Shown piece after piece: positions 1 through 6,300 of a stretch of DNA of 26,985 nucleotides. The position numbers were made by a program, and so were the translations under genes. This stretch comes from JAUUZT01 sp964654015. Lineage in GTDB: Bacteria; Chloroflexota; Dehalococcoidia; GIF9; AB-539-J10. Location: NCBI GenBank assembly GCA_964654015.1, contig CAZZHQ010000026.1, forward strand, positions 1-26,985. Reading direction: 5' to 3'. Position 1 is the stretch's first letter. Each line of letters starts with the position of its first letter. The notes below the pieces were generated by a model that had not been told where the DNA came from, searched no databases, and saw only the letters and a program-made list of their open reading frames with translations.

Positions 1-1
1 T

Positions 2-703
2 GGCAAGAAAACCGGTTATTGCAAAGGTAAGGGAGGCTCTATGCACATCGCTGATATGGACATTGGTATATTAGGTGCTAATGGTATCGTAGGCGCTGGA
101 ATACCAATTGCTGGCGGAGCCGCTCTTTCAGCCCAAATGAGGGGAACAGACCAAGTGGCTATCTGTTTCTTTGGTGATGGCGCAAGCAATACCACTAGAT
201 TCCACGAAGGAATAAATCTAGCTTCAATCTGGAAACTCCCCGTGGTCTATGTCATTGAAAATAATATGTATGCGGAGAGTACCTCCATCAGCTATGCCTG
301 TAACATTGCTAACCTTGCCGATAGAGCTGGCGCATACGGCATTCCAGGCAAAACTGTCGATGGTAATGATGTTCTAGCGGTATATGAGGTAGTAAGTGAA
401 GGAATTGCTCGTGCAAGAAGGGGCGAGGGTCCTACCCTTATAGAGTGTAAAACCTATCGGCACCGCGGGCACTTTGAGGGGGATATGCAAACCTATAAAC
501 CGAAAGAGGAGGTTGAGGAATGGATGAAAAAGGACCCCATCCCGAGATTCAAAAAGAAACTTGTTGAAACGGGGGTATTGACAGAAAAGGAAGCAGATGA
601 AATTGACCGAGAAATGCTAGAGGAAATGGATGAAGCGGTGAAGTTCGCTGAGGAAAGTCCGTTTCCAGTCCCTGAAGAAACATTAGAGGATGTCTACGCT
701 TAA
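2..703 (+). CDS. TPP-dependent dehydrogenase E1 alpha subunit (3' part, gene runs off the window)
   Basis: This is the alpha subunit of a pyruvate/acetoin-type 2-oxoacid dehydrogenase E1, which decarboxylates the 2-oxoacid on thiamine diphosphate. The TPP-binding motif is visible: GDGASN at about bases 173-190, ending in the NN of VIENN near base 260. The frame is open from base 2, and the residues before the first internal ATG (base 41; GYCKGKGGS then MHIADMD) match the family, so the true start lies upstream and the ATG at 41 is internal. A charged C-terminal helix (EEVEEWMKKDPIPRFKKKL) is typical. It is followed after 14 nt by the beta subunit, which has a good AAGGAGG site, so the two are co-transcribed. 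The substrate (pyruvate, acetoin or branched-chain) cannot be decided from sequence alone. No E2 or E3 gene lies downstream. Confidence 0.9.
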   Translation, partial: GKKTGYCKGKGGSMHIADMDIGILGANGIVGAGIPIAGGAALSAQMRGTDQVAICFFGDGASNTTRFHEGINLASIWKLPVVYVIENNMYAESTSISYACNIANLADRAGAYGIPGKTVDGNDVLAVYEVVSEGIARARRGEGPTLIECKTYRHRGHFEGDMQTYKPKEEVEEWMKKDPIPRFKKKLVETGVLTEKEADEIDREMLEEMDEAVKFAEESPFPVPEETLEDVYA

Positions 704-717
704 GGAGGTAAGAAATA

Positions 718-1728
718 ATGAGAGAGATAACCTATTCTCAAGCCATAAATGAAGCCTTTGATGAGGAATTAAAGAGGGACCCAACTGTATTTATTATGGG
801 TGAAGATGTAGGAAAACACTGGGGAGGAGCCCTGGGTGAATTGCAGGGCTTATTCGATAAATATGGAGCCGAAAGGATAAGAGAAACGCCAATCTCGGAG
901 ACGGCAATCCTGGGAGGGGCTATAGGTGCGGCAGCCACCGGGATGAGACCAATTGCCTGGATGTTTTTCAGTGACTTCTTGGGCGTGGCTATGGATGAGA
1001 TATTAAATCAGCTAACTAAAATGAGATACATGTTTGGCGGAAAGGCTAAACTGCCGGTGACCATCACCTGTTATTGTGGTGCCGGAAGTTCTGCTGCTGC
1101 TCAACACTCTAAGTGTCTCGAGGGTTTTTTAATGAGCATCCCAGGGCTCAAGATTGTGTCACCCTCAACCCCCTATGACGCCAAGGGTTTGCTTAAGTCG
1201 GCGATAAGAGAAGACAATCCTGTGATATTTTTAGAACGTTCGGCACTACTTCCTGGCGGATATTTGGAACGTTCAACACTACTTCCCGGCGGTATGAAAG
1301 GCGAGGTACCAGAAGGGGAGTATACCATACCCCTGGGAAAGGCGGATGTTAAAAGAGAAGGCAGCGATGTTACCGTGGTGGCAATAGGGCTCATGGTTCA
1401 CCGGGCGCTTGCGGCTGCAGCCAAACTTCAAGAAAAGGGTATAAGCATAGAGGTTATTGACCCTCGGACCTTGGTGCCTCTGGATAAACAGGCTATTATT
1501 GACTCTGTCAAAAAGACGGGCAAGCTTGTGATTATGGATGAAGAACCCAAGACCGGAAGCGCAGCCTCCGAAATCTCAGCTATTATAGCTGAGGAGGCAT
1601 TTGACCTTCTCGATGCGCCAATAAAAAGAGTCTGTGCCCCTGATACCCCTGTTCCCTTCAGCCCTGTTCTGGAGAAATTCTGGATGCCAGATGAGGAGGA
1701 CTTGATCAAGGCTGTAACTGAGATTTGA
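718..1728 (+). CDS. TPP-dependent dehydrogenase E1 beta subunit
   Basis: This is the transketolase-like beta subunit that completes the E1 heterotetramer with the preceding alpha subunit. Family landmarks are the N-terminal REITYSQAINEAFDEEL, the EDVG loop near residue 29, AWMFFSDFLGVAMDEI, and the C-terminal transketolase domain with VIDPRTLVPLDK and PDTPVPFSPVLEKFW. The length of 336 residues is close to the usual 325, and the excess is explained by an 11-residue tandem repeat: LERSALLPGGY (172-182) followed by LERSTLLPGGM (183-193), just before KGEVPEGEYTIPLGKAD where homologues have a single short loop. The Shine-Dalgarno AAGGAGG sits about 7 nt before the ATG. Downstream there is only an inverted repeat and then an opposing gene, so an E2 partner, if present, is elsewhere. 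Confidence 0.93.
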   Translation: MREITYSQAINEAFDEELKRDPTVFIMGEDVGKHWGGALGELQGLFDKYGAERIRETPISETAILGGAIGAAATGMRPIAWMFFSDFLGVAMDEILNQLTKMRYMFGGKAKLPVTITCYCGAGSSAAAQHSKCLEGFLMSIPGLKIVSPSTPYDAKGLLKSAIREDNPVIFLERSALLPGGYLERSTLLPGGMKGEVPEGEYTIPLGKADVKREGSDVTVVAIGLMVHRALAAAAKLQEKGISIEVIDPRTLVPLDKQAIIDSVKKTGKLVIMDEEPKTGSAASEISAIIAEEAFDLLDAPIKRVCAPDTPVPFSPVLEKFWMPDEEDLIKAVTEI

Positions 1729-1754
1729 GGTGGACCCCGTTGCCAGGACAGGTT

Positions 1755-1799
1755 GGGGTAGATTATTCTTCTTGATGTGATATATTACTGATCTACCCC
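1755..1799. repeat. 9-bp inverted repeat downstream of E1 beta
   Basis: GGGGTAGAT (1755-1763) is perfectly repeated in inverted form as ATCTACCCC (1791-1799), with a 27-nt loop. It lies just past the E1 beta stop codon and before an opposing gene. It could end transcription or protect the 3' end of the message, but no T-tract follows the right arm, so a standard intrinsic terminator is not supported. Confidence 0.4.
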
Positions 1800-1891
1800 T
1801 TGAAAACCAGTTCAGCCGTAATGTTAAAATGAGGCAACATCAACTGTTTTAGCGCTAACTTAATGAGTGGTACCCCTTTACAGCAATAAGC

Positions 1892-2098
1892 TTATCGCTT
1901 GAATACCTTCATAGCTCCGATTCCGGTCATAACTAATCCAACAACGACAGCAATTATTCCGAAATAAGCTGAGATTCCCCCGGAGACTATACCACCCTCT
2001 AACTGGGCGAGCCCAACAATCATACCCACTATTGAGTATGGAATCGCCACGAATAACAATGTCAATCCTATCACTAATAATGCTATGCCAAGCTTCAT
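1892..2098 (-). CDS. small two-helix membrane protein, unknown
   Basis: A 68-residue hydrophobic protein of unknown function. There are two predicted membrane segments, about residues 4-28 (IALLVIGLTLLFVAIPYSIVG) and 44-63 (AYFGIIAVVVGLVMTGIGAM), a glycine-rich loop between them, and a basic tail KVFKR that suggests a cytoplasmic C-terminus. No strong Shine-Dalgarno is visible before the ATG. The clean amphipathic architecture and the lack of a competing gene on the other strand support it as real. It is isolated between the convergent E1 operon and the AT-rich island and has no recognisable partner. Confidence 0.55.
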   Translation of the reverse strand: MKLGIALLVIGLTLLFVAIPYSIVGMIVGLAQLEGGIVSGGISAYFGIIAVVVGLVMTGIGAMKVFKR

Positions 2099-2258
2099 TG
2101 TCGTTTCTCAGGTTAATTTACCACCCATTATCAAGTTAATGTTCCACTCTTTTTCTCAAGTTAATTGAGCACCCCGGGTTACTCCACTGCAACGGAGCAT
2201 ATAGCATATATACCATCATATCAACTGGGACCAGAATATAGGAAATATATACATGGGC

Positions 2259-2306
2259 TTGACAAATAAAACTACATATACTAATCTTACTAATAGTACT
2301 AATAGT
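2259..2306 (+). promoter_or_regulatory. promoter plus triplicated 9-bp repeats ahead of the SeqA-like genes
   Basis: TTGACA (2259-2264), a 17-nt spacer and TAATCT (2282-2287) form a good sigma-70-type promoter. Three tandem 9-bp units, ACTAATCTT, ACTAATAGT and ACTAATAGT (2280-2306), begin inside the -10 region and run to the Shine-Dalgarno TAAGGAGGT (2307-2315). Helically offset repeats over the start site are what an oligomerising repressor would bind. Autoregulation by the SeqA-like product is an inference. Confidence 0.6.
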
Positions 2307-2322
2307 TAAGGAGGTTATTCAA

Positions 2323-2676
2323 ATGAATGCAATAAAAATGCATCAAATTGAAATAGATGAGGAAGTTTATAGCTACCTAAAACAACAGGCTGAACCATTT
2401 GTAGATAATCCCAATATGGTATTTAGGCGGTTGCTTCTTCTTAATAATAATAAAGCCCTAAAATTTACTCCTGCTAATACTAATAAGAATGAATCGGATA
2501 CATGGACAGGAATTCCGAATGCATTAGCGCAAATACTCGAAATGATAATTTTAGTAAAAATTGAGGGACTAGGTAGAATAAAAGCAACACATGTAGTAGC
2601 TAAAGATAGAGGTATTACCTTTTCAAGTGTAATTGATAAATACTGTAGGCAATTAGGGAAAAAGCAAGTGAGATAG
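2323..2676 (+). CDS. SeqA-N-like / HTH DNA-binding protein, copy 1 (frameshifted 3' end)
   Basis: The N-terminal IEIDEEVYSYLKQQAEPFVDNPNMVFRRLL (split here: IEIDEEVYSYLKQQ, AEPFVDNPN, MVFRRLL; residues about 9-39) resembles the ribbon-helix-helix-like dimerisation domain of SeqA. The C-terminal part, from ALAQILEMIILV to VIDKYCRQLGKK, looks like a helical DNA-binding domain. It is paralogous to the gene that starts at 2790. The reading frame ends early: after GGG AAA AAG at 2656-2664 it runs to CAA GTG AGA TAG, while copy 2 has one more A in the A-run. Shifting by one base restores ASEIDKLLVDSNIDEFR and then IEKFPFHSKVIEDTFYE, matching copy 2, and that frame runs without a stop into copy 2. 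So this is a decayed copy, a sequencing error in a homopolymer, or a genuine -1 frameshift site. The Shine-Dalgarno is excellent. Confidence 0.72.
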   Translation: MNAIKMHQIEIDEEVYSYLKQQAEPFVDNPNMVFRRLLLLNNNKALKFTPANTNKNESDTWTGIPNALAQILEMIILVKIEGLGRIKATHVVAKDRGITFSSVIDKYCRQLGKKQVR

Positions 2677-2789
2677 ATAAGCTCCTGGTTGATTCAAATA
2701 TAGATGAGTTTAGAAAAATCCTAATTGAGAAGTTTCCTTTTCACAGCAAGGTAATAGAAGATACTTTTTACGAAAGGAGGTTAATAACA

Positions 2790-3266
2790 ATGAATTCAAC
2801 AATAATGCATCATATTGAAATAGACGAGGAAGTTTACAGTTACCTAAAACAACACGCTCAGCCTTTTATAGATACTCCTAATACGGTGCTTAGAAAAATA
2901 CTATTCTTTAAAACCGACAATTATGTAAAACCCAGTAACACTGAAAGAATTGAGATCCCTCATTATCCAAACAGTATACCCAGTGCTTTAGCTCAAATCC
3001 TTCAAATGGTATCTATAGTGAAAAAATATAATATGAGTCGAGTTGAGGCAACTGGCAGGGTAGCTGAATCAAGAAGAATTACAACTCAAGCAGTTCTTGA
3101 TAAGTACTGTCGTCAGTTAGGAAAAAAAGCTTACCAAATAGATGAACTCTTAAGTCATTCAAATCTTGAAGAATTTAAAAATTTGTTAATTGAACGGTTT
3201 CCTCTTCACAGCAAGGTAATAGAGACTACTTTTTACGAGTTGGATCCGAAACAAATTGAGGAATAG
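2790..3266 (+). CDS. SeqA-N-like / HTH DNA-binding protein, copy 2
   Basis: A 158-residue complete paralogue of the preceding gene. The N-terminus (HHIEIDEEVYSYLKQHAQPF, then IDTPNTVLRKIL, residues 7-38) resembles the SeqA N-terminal oligomerisation domain. The middle (ALAQILQMVSIVKKYNMSRVE... TTQAVLDKYCRQLGKKAY) looks like a helix-turn-helix region. The tail (FKNLLIERFPLHSKVIETTFYEL) is a module seen with such proteins near restriction-like nucleases; that association is from memory and not searched. The Shine-Dalgarno GAAAGGAGG lies within the frame-restored 3' end of copy 1. The stop overlaps the Shine-Dalgarno of the zinc-ribbon gene, so the island reads as one operon. The likely role is DNA binding or regulation. 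The target is unknown. Confidence 0.75.
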   Translation: MNSTIMHHIEIDEEVYSYLKQHAQPFIDTPNTVLRKILFFKTDNYVKPSNTERIEIPHYPNSIPSALAQILQMVSIVKKYNMSRVEATGRVAESRRITTQAVLDKYCRQLGKKAYQIDELLSHSNLEEFKNLLIERFPLHSKVIETTFYELDPKQIEE

Positions 3267-3277
3267 GAGTAAAAATA

Positions 3278-3703
3278 ATGCCTTTAGTTAATAAATACAA
3301 ATGCAATAAGTGTGGTTTTTCTTTTCCTTCAGGTTGTGGGACGTATCTTTATGTGGAAAATGTTGCTGGAGCTAGGGTATCATGCCCTCACCCTGGAGAA
3401 GGCGAAATAATTAGATTGGTATTAGGACAAGATGTTTCTATTGATGAAATACGAAATAAAACGGGCTTTTTTTCTCATTGCATATGTTTAGACTGTTTGT
3501 ACCAGTTTGATGCAGATTTAGGGGAGGACGGTTACAGTCCATATGGATGTAATATAGAAAATAGAATTAAAAAGGAAAAGGATAAGAGGAAATGCCCTAA
3601 GTGCAATTCAAAAAGAGTTAAAACAGTACTTGAACTTGTTAGAAAATCCTGCCCAAAATGCAAAGAGGGGATAATAGAAGTAATATCTTGGGGGATAAGC
3701 TAG
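3278..3703 (+). CDS. multi-zinc-ribbon protein, unknown
   Basis: A 141-residue protein of unrecognised function, dominated by cysteine pairs: CNKCGF near residue 9, a C-x-C-x2-C cluster (CICLDC) near residue 66, CPKCNSKR near residue 107 and CPKCKEG near residue 129. These should form two or three zinc ribbons of the kind that bind nucleic acid or protein partners. Between them is a mixed segment (GEGEIIRLVLGQDVSIDEIRN). The Shine-Dalgarno ATAGGAGT overlaps the stop codon of the upstream SeqA-like gene, implying translational coupling. It is followed after about 70 nt by the nuclease-like gene. It is probably an accessory nucleic-acid-binding component of the island. It is not a rubredoxin, as there is no typical CPxCG pair with the expected spacing. 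Confidence 0.7.
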   Translation: MPLVNKYKCNKCGFSFPSGCGTYLYVENVAGARVSCPHPGEGEIIRLVLGQDVSIDEIRNKTGFFSHCICLDCLYQFDADLGEDGYSPYGCNIENRIKKEKDKRKCPKCNSKRVKTVLELVRKSCPKCKEGIIEVISWGIS

Positions 3704-3772
3704 ATTGACTACTTTCCGATAAACGATACGATAATTAAATAGAATATTCATGACATGATAAAGGAGTTGAAA

Positions 3773-4183
3773 ATGCCAAAACCAGATAGCCAACAAAAAG
3801 GAATAGCAGGGGAGTACTATGTTGCATCTATACTATCTCGCCTTGGTTATGATATAGGCATTACGATAGGCAGAGCTAAGGCATACGACATGACTGCAAT
3901 TGGGCCTTCAGGTAAAACAATTAAAATTCAAGTTAAATCAACCTATACATATTATGATTGGTTAGTTAAAAGATTTGAGCCGAGTCCGAATTCTATGGTG
4001 GCATTTGTACGTCTTGGCAAAGAAATTACTAAACTACCTGAACTGTATTTTATTCCTGCATCTGAGGCGAATGACATCATTAACTATAACCATCCGACTC
4101 ATTCTCCACAAATAGACCGAAGAGTAGTTATAGCTAAATATAAAGACCACGACTTTAGCTTGATTGAACAGTTGCTGAACTAA
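3773..4183 (+). CDS. PD-(D/E)XK nuclease-like protein
   Basis: About 136 residues from the ATG at 3773, chosen because AAGGAG (3761-3766) is correctly spaced before it; the ATG at 3755 lies upstream of that site. The features fit a minimal PD-(D/E)XK fold: QQKGIAGEYYVASILSRLGYD with an early Glu, then AYDMTAIGPSGKTIKIQVKSTY, which gives the Asp and the Q-x-K active-site strand. Relatives of this type occur as stand-alone group-I-intron-endonuclease-like or restriction-like proteins; that is family knowledge recalled, not searched. The metal-binding residues appear intact. Its position after two DNA-binding proteins and a zinc ribbon suggests a defence or DNA-processing cassette, but no methyltransferase accompanies it. 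Confidence 0.65.
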   Translation: MPKPDSQQKGIAGEYYVASILSRLGYDIGITIGRAKAYDMTAIGPSGKTIKIQVKSTYTYYDWLVKRFEPSPNSMVAFVRLGKEITKLPELYFIPASEANDIINYNHPTHSPQIDRRVVIAKYKDHDFSLIEQLLN

Positions 4184-4266
4184 TACCAGTAATCAGCAAT
4201 AATATATCCACCAGTGGAAACATTAAGAGATTAGTCTAGTATAAATTTTATTACAAGTTGAGATTA

Positions 4267-5133
4267 TCACTCCTCATTGGGCAGAAGCCCCGGACGGGGA
4301 ATCTCCTTGAAGGGCAGCTGCATACCTCTGAGCATCGAAACGGCATTCCTGGGCGCATATCCCTGCCAGTGATTATTAAAAAAGGCGAATGTCTGGTTGA
4401 CCTTTCCTGCCGCTTCCTTCACCTTGCCAACCAGTTCATCCATTTCCTCGGGAGAATATAAATACTGGTACTTGGTCTCATTGTTTCCCCTCCACCACGT
4501 TTCGCTGTTCCTGCCATGAAAACGGAAATATGCCATACCGGAGGTTAATGGCAGGTTTGCAGCTATGGAAGTAGGAAACCTCGGCTCATCAATCCGTACC
4601 CAGGAAACATTACTCTTCCTGAACAGCTCAGCGGCATATTCAGTATCGCTCCAGCTTTTATGCCTGAGCTCTACCGCCAGGTTATAGCTGCCGAATATCT
4701 TGACAACGCCGTTTAACACGCGTCGTCCGAAACCGTTGTTTTTGAAACTGGGAGGAAATTGCGCCAGCAATGCACCAAGCTTTCCGCTTTGTACAAGTGG
4801 CTTGAGACTTTCATCAAATAGATCCACGTCCTCAGGATATATCGCCGCTTCCTCACCTGAAGCCTCTTCATACATCACCGGATGAGTGAACTTCTGCCAC
4901 AGTTTAACCGTAAAAAGAAAATCATCAGGGACACTATGAACCCATTTTTCCACATAGCTCGGGGCTGGTGGCCTGTAAAACGAGCTGTTTATCTCTACCG
5001 TATTGAAGAACTGGCTATAATACTCAAGCTCGTTGATCTTTTGCGTGGGATAGAAATACCCGGTCCACCTGCCTTCCCCCCTGGGATAAGACCATCCTGA
5101 TGTTCCTATATATATCTTCCCTGAATTAGCCAT
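4267..5133 (-). CDS. DUF72 family protein
   Basis: A TIM-barrel protein of the DUF72 (YecE-like) family, 288 residues, full length. Conserved family motifs are in order: GTSGWSY (10-16), GYFYP (25-29), VEINSSFYRPP (46-56), FTVKLWQKFTHP, LAQFPPSF, NLAVELRHKSW, the YFRFHGR segment, and AFFNNHWQGYAPRNA near the C-terminus. The biochemical role is not established. A Shine-Dalgarno-like AGGGAAG precedes the ATG. It is transcribed divergently from lexA but appears to have its own promoter, so its link to the SOS response is only positional. Confidence 0.92.
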   Translation of the reverse strand: MANSGKIYIGTSGWSYPRGEGRWTGYFYPTQKINELEYYSQFFNTVEINSSFYRPPAPSYVEKWVHSVPDDFLFTVKLWQKFTHPVMYEEASGEEAAIYPEDVDLFDESLKPLVQSGKLGALLAQFPPSFKNNGFGRRVLNGVVKIFGSYNLAVELRHKSWSDTEYAAELFRKSNVSWVRIDEPRFPTSIAANLPLTSGMAYFRFHGRNSETWWRGNNETKYQYLYSPEEMDELVGKVKEAAGKVNQTFAFFNNHWQGYAPRNAVSMLRGMQLPFKEIPRPGLLPNEE

Positions 5134-5160
5134 TTATCCACTTCCCTGCCCGATATTTAT

Positions 5161-5189
5161 ATAATAGTCATAAATTATTAGAAAGTAAA
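5161..5189 (-). promoter_or_regulatory. promoter of the DUF72 gene
   Basis: On the minus strand TTTACT (5189-5184), a 17-nt spacer and TATTAT (5166-5161) give a reasonable promoter, with a start site predicted about 20 nt before the DUF72 start codon. The lexA palindrome lies roughly 77 bp further upstream, so it should not occlude this promoter directly. Confidence 0.45.
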
Positions 5190-5243
5190 CCTTAAAGGTA
5201 TACATAGTTCAGTCCTTCCTTTATTAAAGCTGTCGAAGTCGAG

Positions 5244-5295
5244 TTGACAAATAAAGCATCCGTATATTACACTTGTAATATATTACAAGTGTAAT
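5244..5295 (+). promoter_or_regulatory. lexA promoter with double LexA-type operator (30-bp perfect palindrome)
   Basis: TTGACA (5244-5249), an 18-nt spacer and TACACT (5268-5273) form the likely promoter. A perfect 30-bp palindrome spans 5266-5295. Each half is itself a dyad of the form TTAC-N4-GTAA: TTACACTTGTAA at 5267-5278 and TTACAAGTGTAA at 5283-5294, with centres 16 bp apart. It covers the -10 element and probable start site, which is the classic geometry for LexA autorepression. The motif is unlike the Bacillus (GAAC-N4-GTTC) or E. coli (CTGT-N8-ACAG) boxes, so calling it the LexA site is inference from position. Confidence 0.75.
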
Positions 5296-5308
5296 AGTAA
5301 CGAGGGAA

Positions 5309-5938
5309 ATGATGGATAATTTATCAGACAAGCAACGGAATATACTGGATTTTATCGACAATTTTATCGAGATGCATGGCTACTCCCCATCGGTAAGGGA
5401 GGTAGCCGATGGCTGTGATATCAACTCCTCAACCGTTGCCCAGTATCACCTGAACATTCTGAAGCGCGAGGGGCACATTAACCGCAGCCATAAGGTGTTC
5501 AGAAGTATTGCCTTACGCAGACCGCAGACCAGTGTTACCGCAATTCCAATGATGGGAACCATAGCTGCCGGCGTGCCAATCCCGGTCCCCGGTGACGACA
5601 CATGGACCGCTGTGCCGGAGGAAATGCTGGAGTTGCCACAAAAACTAACCCGCGGACTGGACAATGTCTACGCCCTCAAGGTCAAGGGCAGTTCCATGAT
5701 TGATGCTCTGATTGACGATGGAGACATCGTACTTCTGCAGCAGGTCAGTACAATCGAAGACGGCAGCACGGTGGCTGTATGGCTGAAAGATAGAAATGAA
5801 GTAACGCTGAAGAAGATGTACCGTGAAGAGAACAGGATTTGCTTAAAACCGGCGAACAAGCTGATGAAGCCAATATACTGCCAGCCGGAGGATGTGGAAA
5901 TCCAGGGGAAGGTCATAGGGGTTATCAGGACACTGTAA
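5309..5938 (+). CDS. lexA: LexA repressor
   Basis: SOS repressor and self-cleaving S24 serine protease, 209 residues. The N-terminal winged HTH (residues 5-70) contains the family core HGYSPSVREVADGCDINSST. The autocleavage Ala-Gly bond is A87-G88 in GTIAAGVPIPVP. The catalytic Ser is S129 in VKGSSMIDALIDDGD, and the catalytic Lys is K168 in NEVTLKKMYRE. All parts needed for RecA-stimulated cleavage are present. Two adjacent in-frame ATGs (5309, 5312) follow GAGGG at 5302-5306; the second is better spaced, and both give the same protein apart from one Met. It heads a cassette with a DUF6504 gene and an error-prone polymerase, and its promoter carries a strong palindromic operator. Confidence 0.95.
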   Translation: MMDNLSDKQRNILDFIDNFIEMHGYSPSVREVADGCDINSSTVAQYHLNILKREGHINRSHKVFRSIALRRPQTSVTAIPMMGTIAAGVPIPVPGDDTWTAVPEEMLELPQKLTRGLDNVYALKVKGSSMIDALIDDGDIVLLQQVSTIEDGSTVAVWLKDRNEVTLKKMYREENRICLKPANKLMKPIYCQPEDVEIQGKVIGVIRTL

Positions 5939-6042
5939 ACAGGTTGCGGGTGAGCACGGGCATGTACTTCTTCCATTTCATTTTTACCCGTTCTTCCTGC
6001 CCGGTTTAGCTGCCATGTGTTCCTTTTTTAAAGGTATTTGTT

Positions 6043-6291
6043 ATGTCTAAACTCATTAATGACCGGATAGAGGTATACAGAAACAGGAATTCCCGCCTGG
6101 GCGCCTTCATATGGAGGAAGCGACTGTACAGGATTCTTGGAGTTATTGGCTGGTGGAGAGAACCTTCCAGGTGGTGGGACGGAGAACAGGTCAGGCTATT
6201 CATACGCGTGAACGCAGAGAATTACAGCCCCGGCATTTACGAAATATGCAAGGATAAAAAGGACTGGTTTCTTTCCAGGATTCTTGATTAG
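6043..6291 (+). CDS. DUF6504-like small protein of the mutasome cassette
   Basis: An 82-residue basic, tryptophan-rich protein: LGAFIWRKRLYRILGVIGWW, EPSRWWDGEQVRLFIRV, and C-terminal SPGIYEICKDKKDWFLSRILD. It resembles the DUF6504 domain, which I recall as occurring near or fused to Y-family/ImuB polymerases; this recognition is from pattern memory. Here it stands alone between lexA and dnaE with no Y-family polymerase gene in the 104-nt gap before it. AAAGGT precedes the ATG, and its stop lies 9 nt before the polymerase start, which implies translational coupling. The probable role is accessory to translesion synthesis. Confidence 0.7.
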   Translation: MSKLINDRIEVYRNRNSRLGAFIWRKRLYRILGVIGWWREPSRWWDGEQVRLFIRVNAENYSPGIYEICKDKKDWFLSRILD

Positions 6292-6300
6292 GCTACGGCT

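Noticed and set aside
2185..2260. Possible third copy of the structured element (shares TATCAACTGGGA with copy B)
   Set aside because: Only the 12-mer and general AT-rich character agree; the outer stem, CTGCT block and inner hairpin are not in register.
5939..6042. Remnant of an imuB or Y-family polymerase gene between lexA and the DUF6504 gene
   Set aside because: The 104-nt gap has no reading frame resembling polymerase motifs; only a weak 6-bp inverted repeat is seen.
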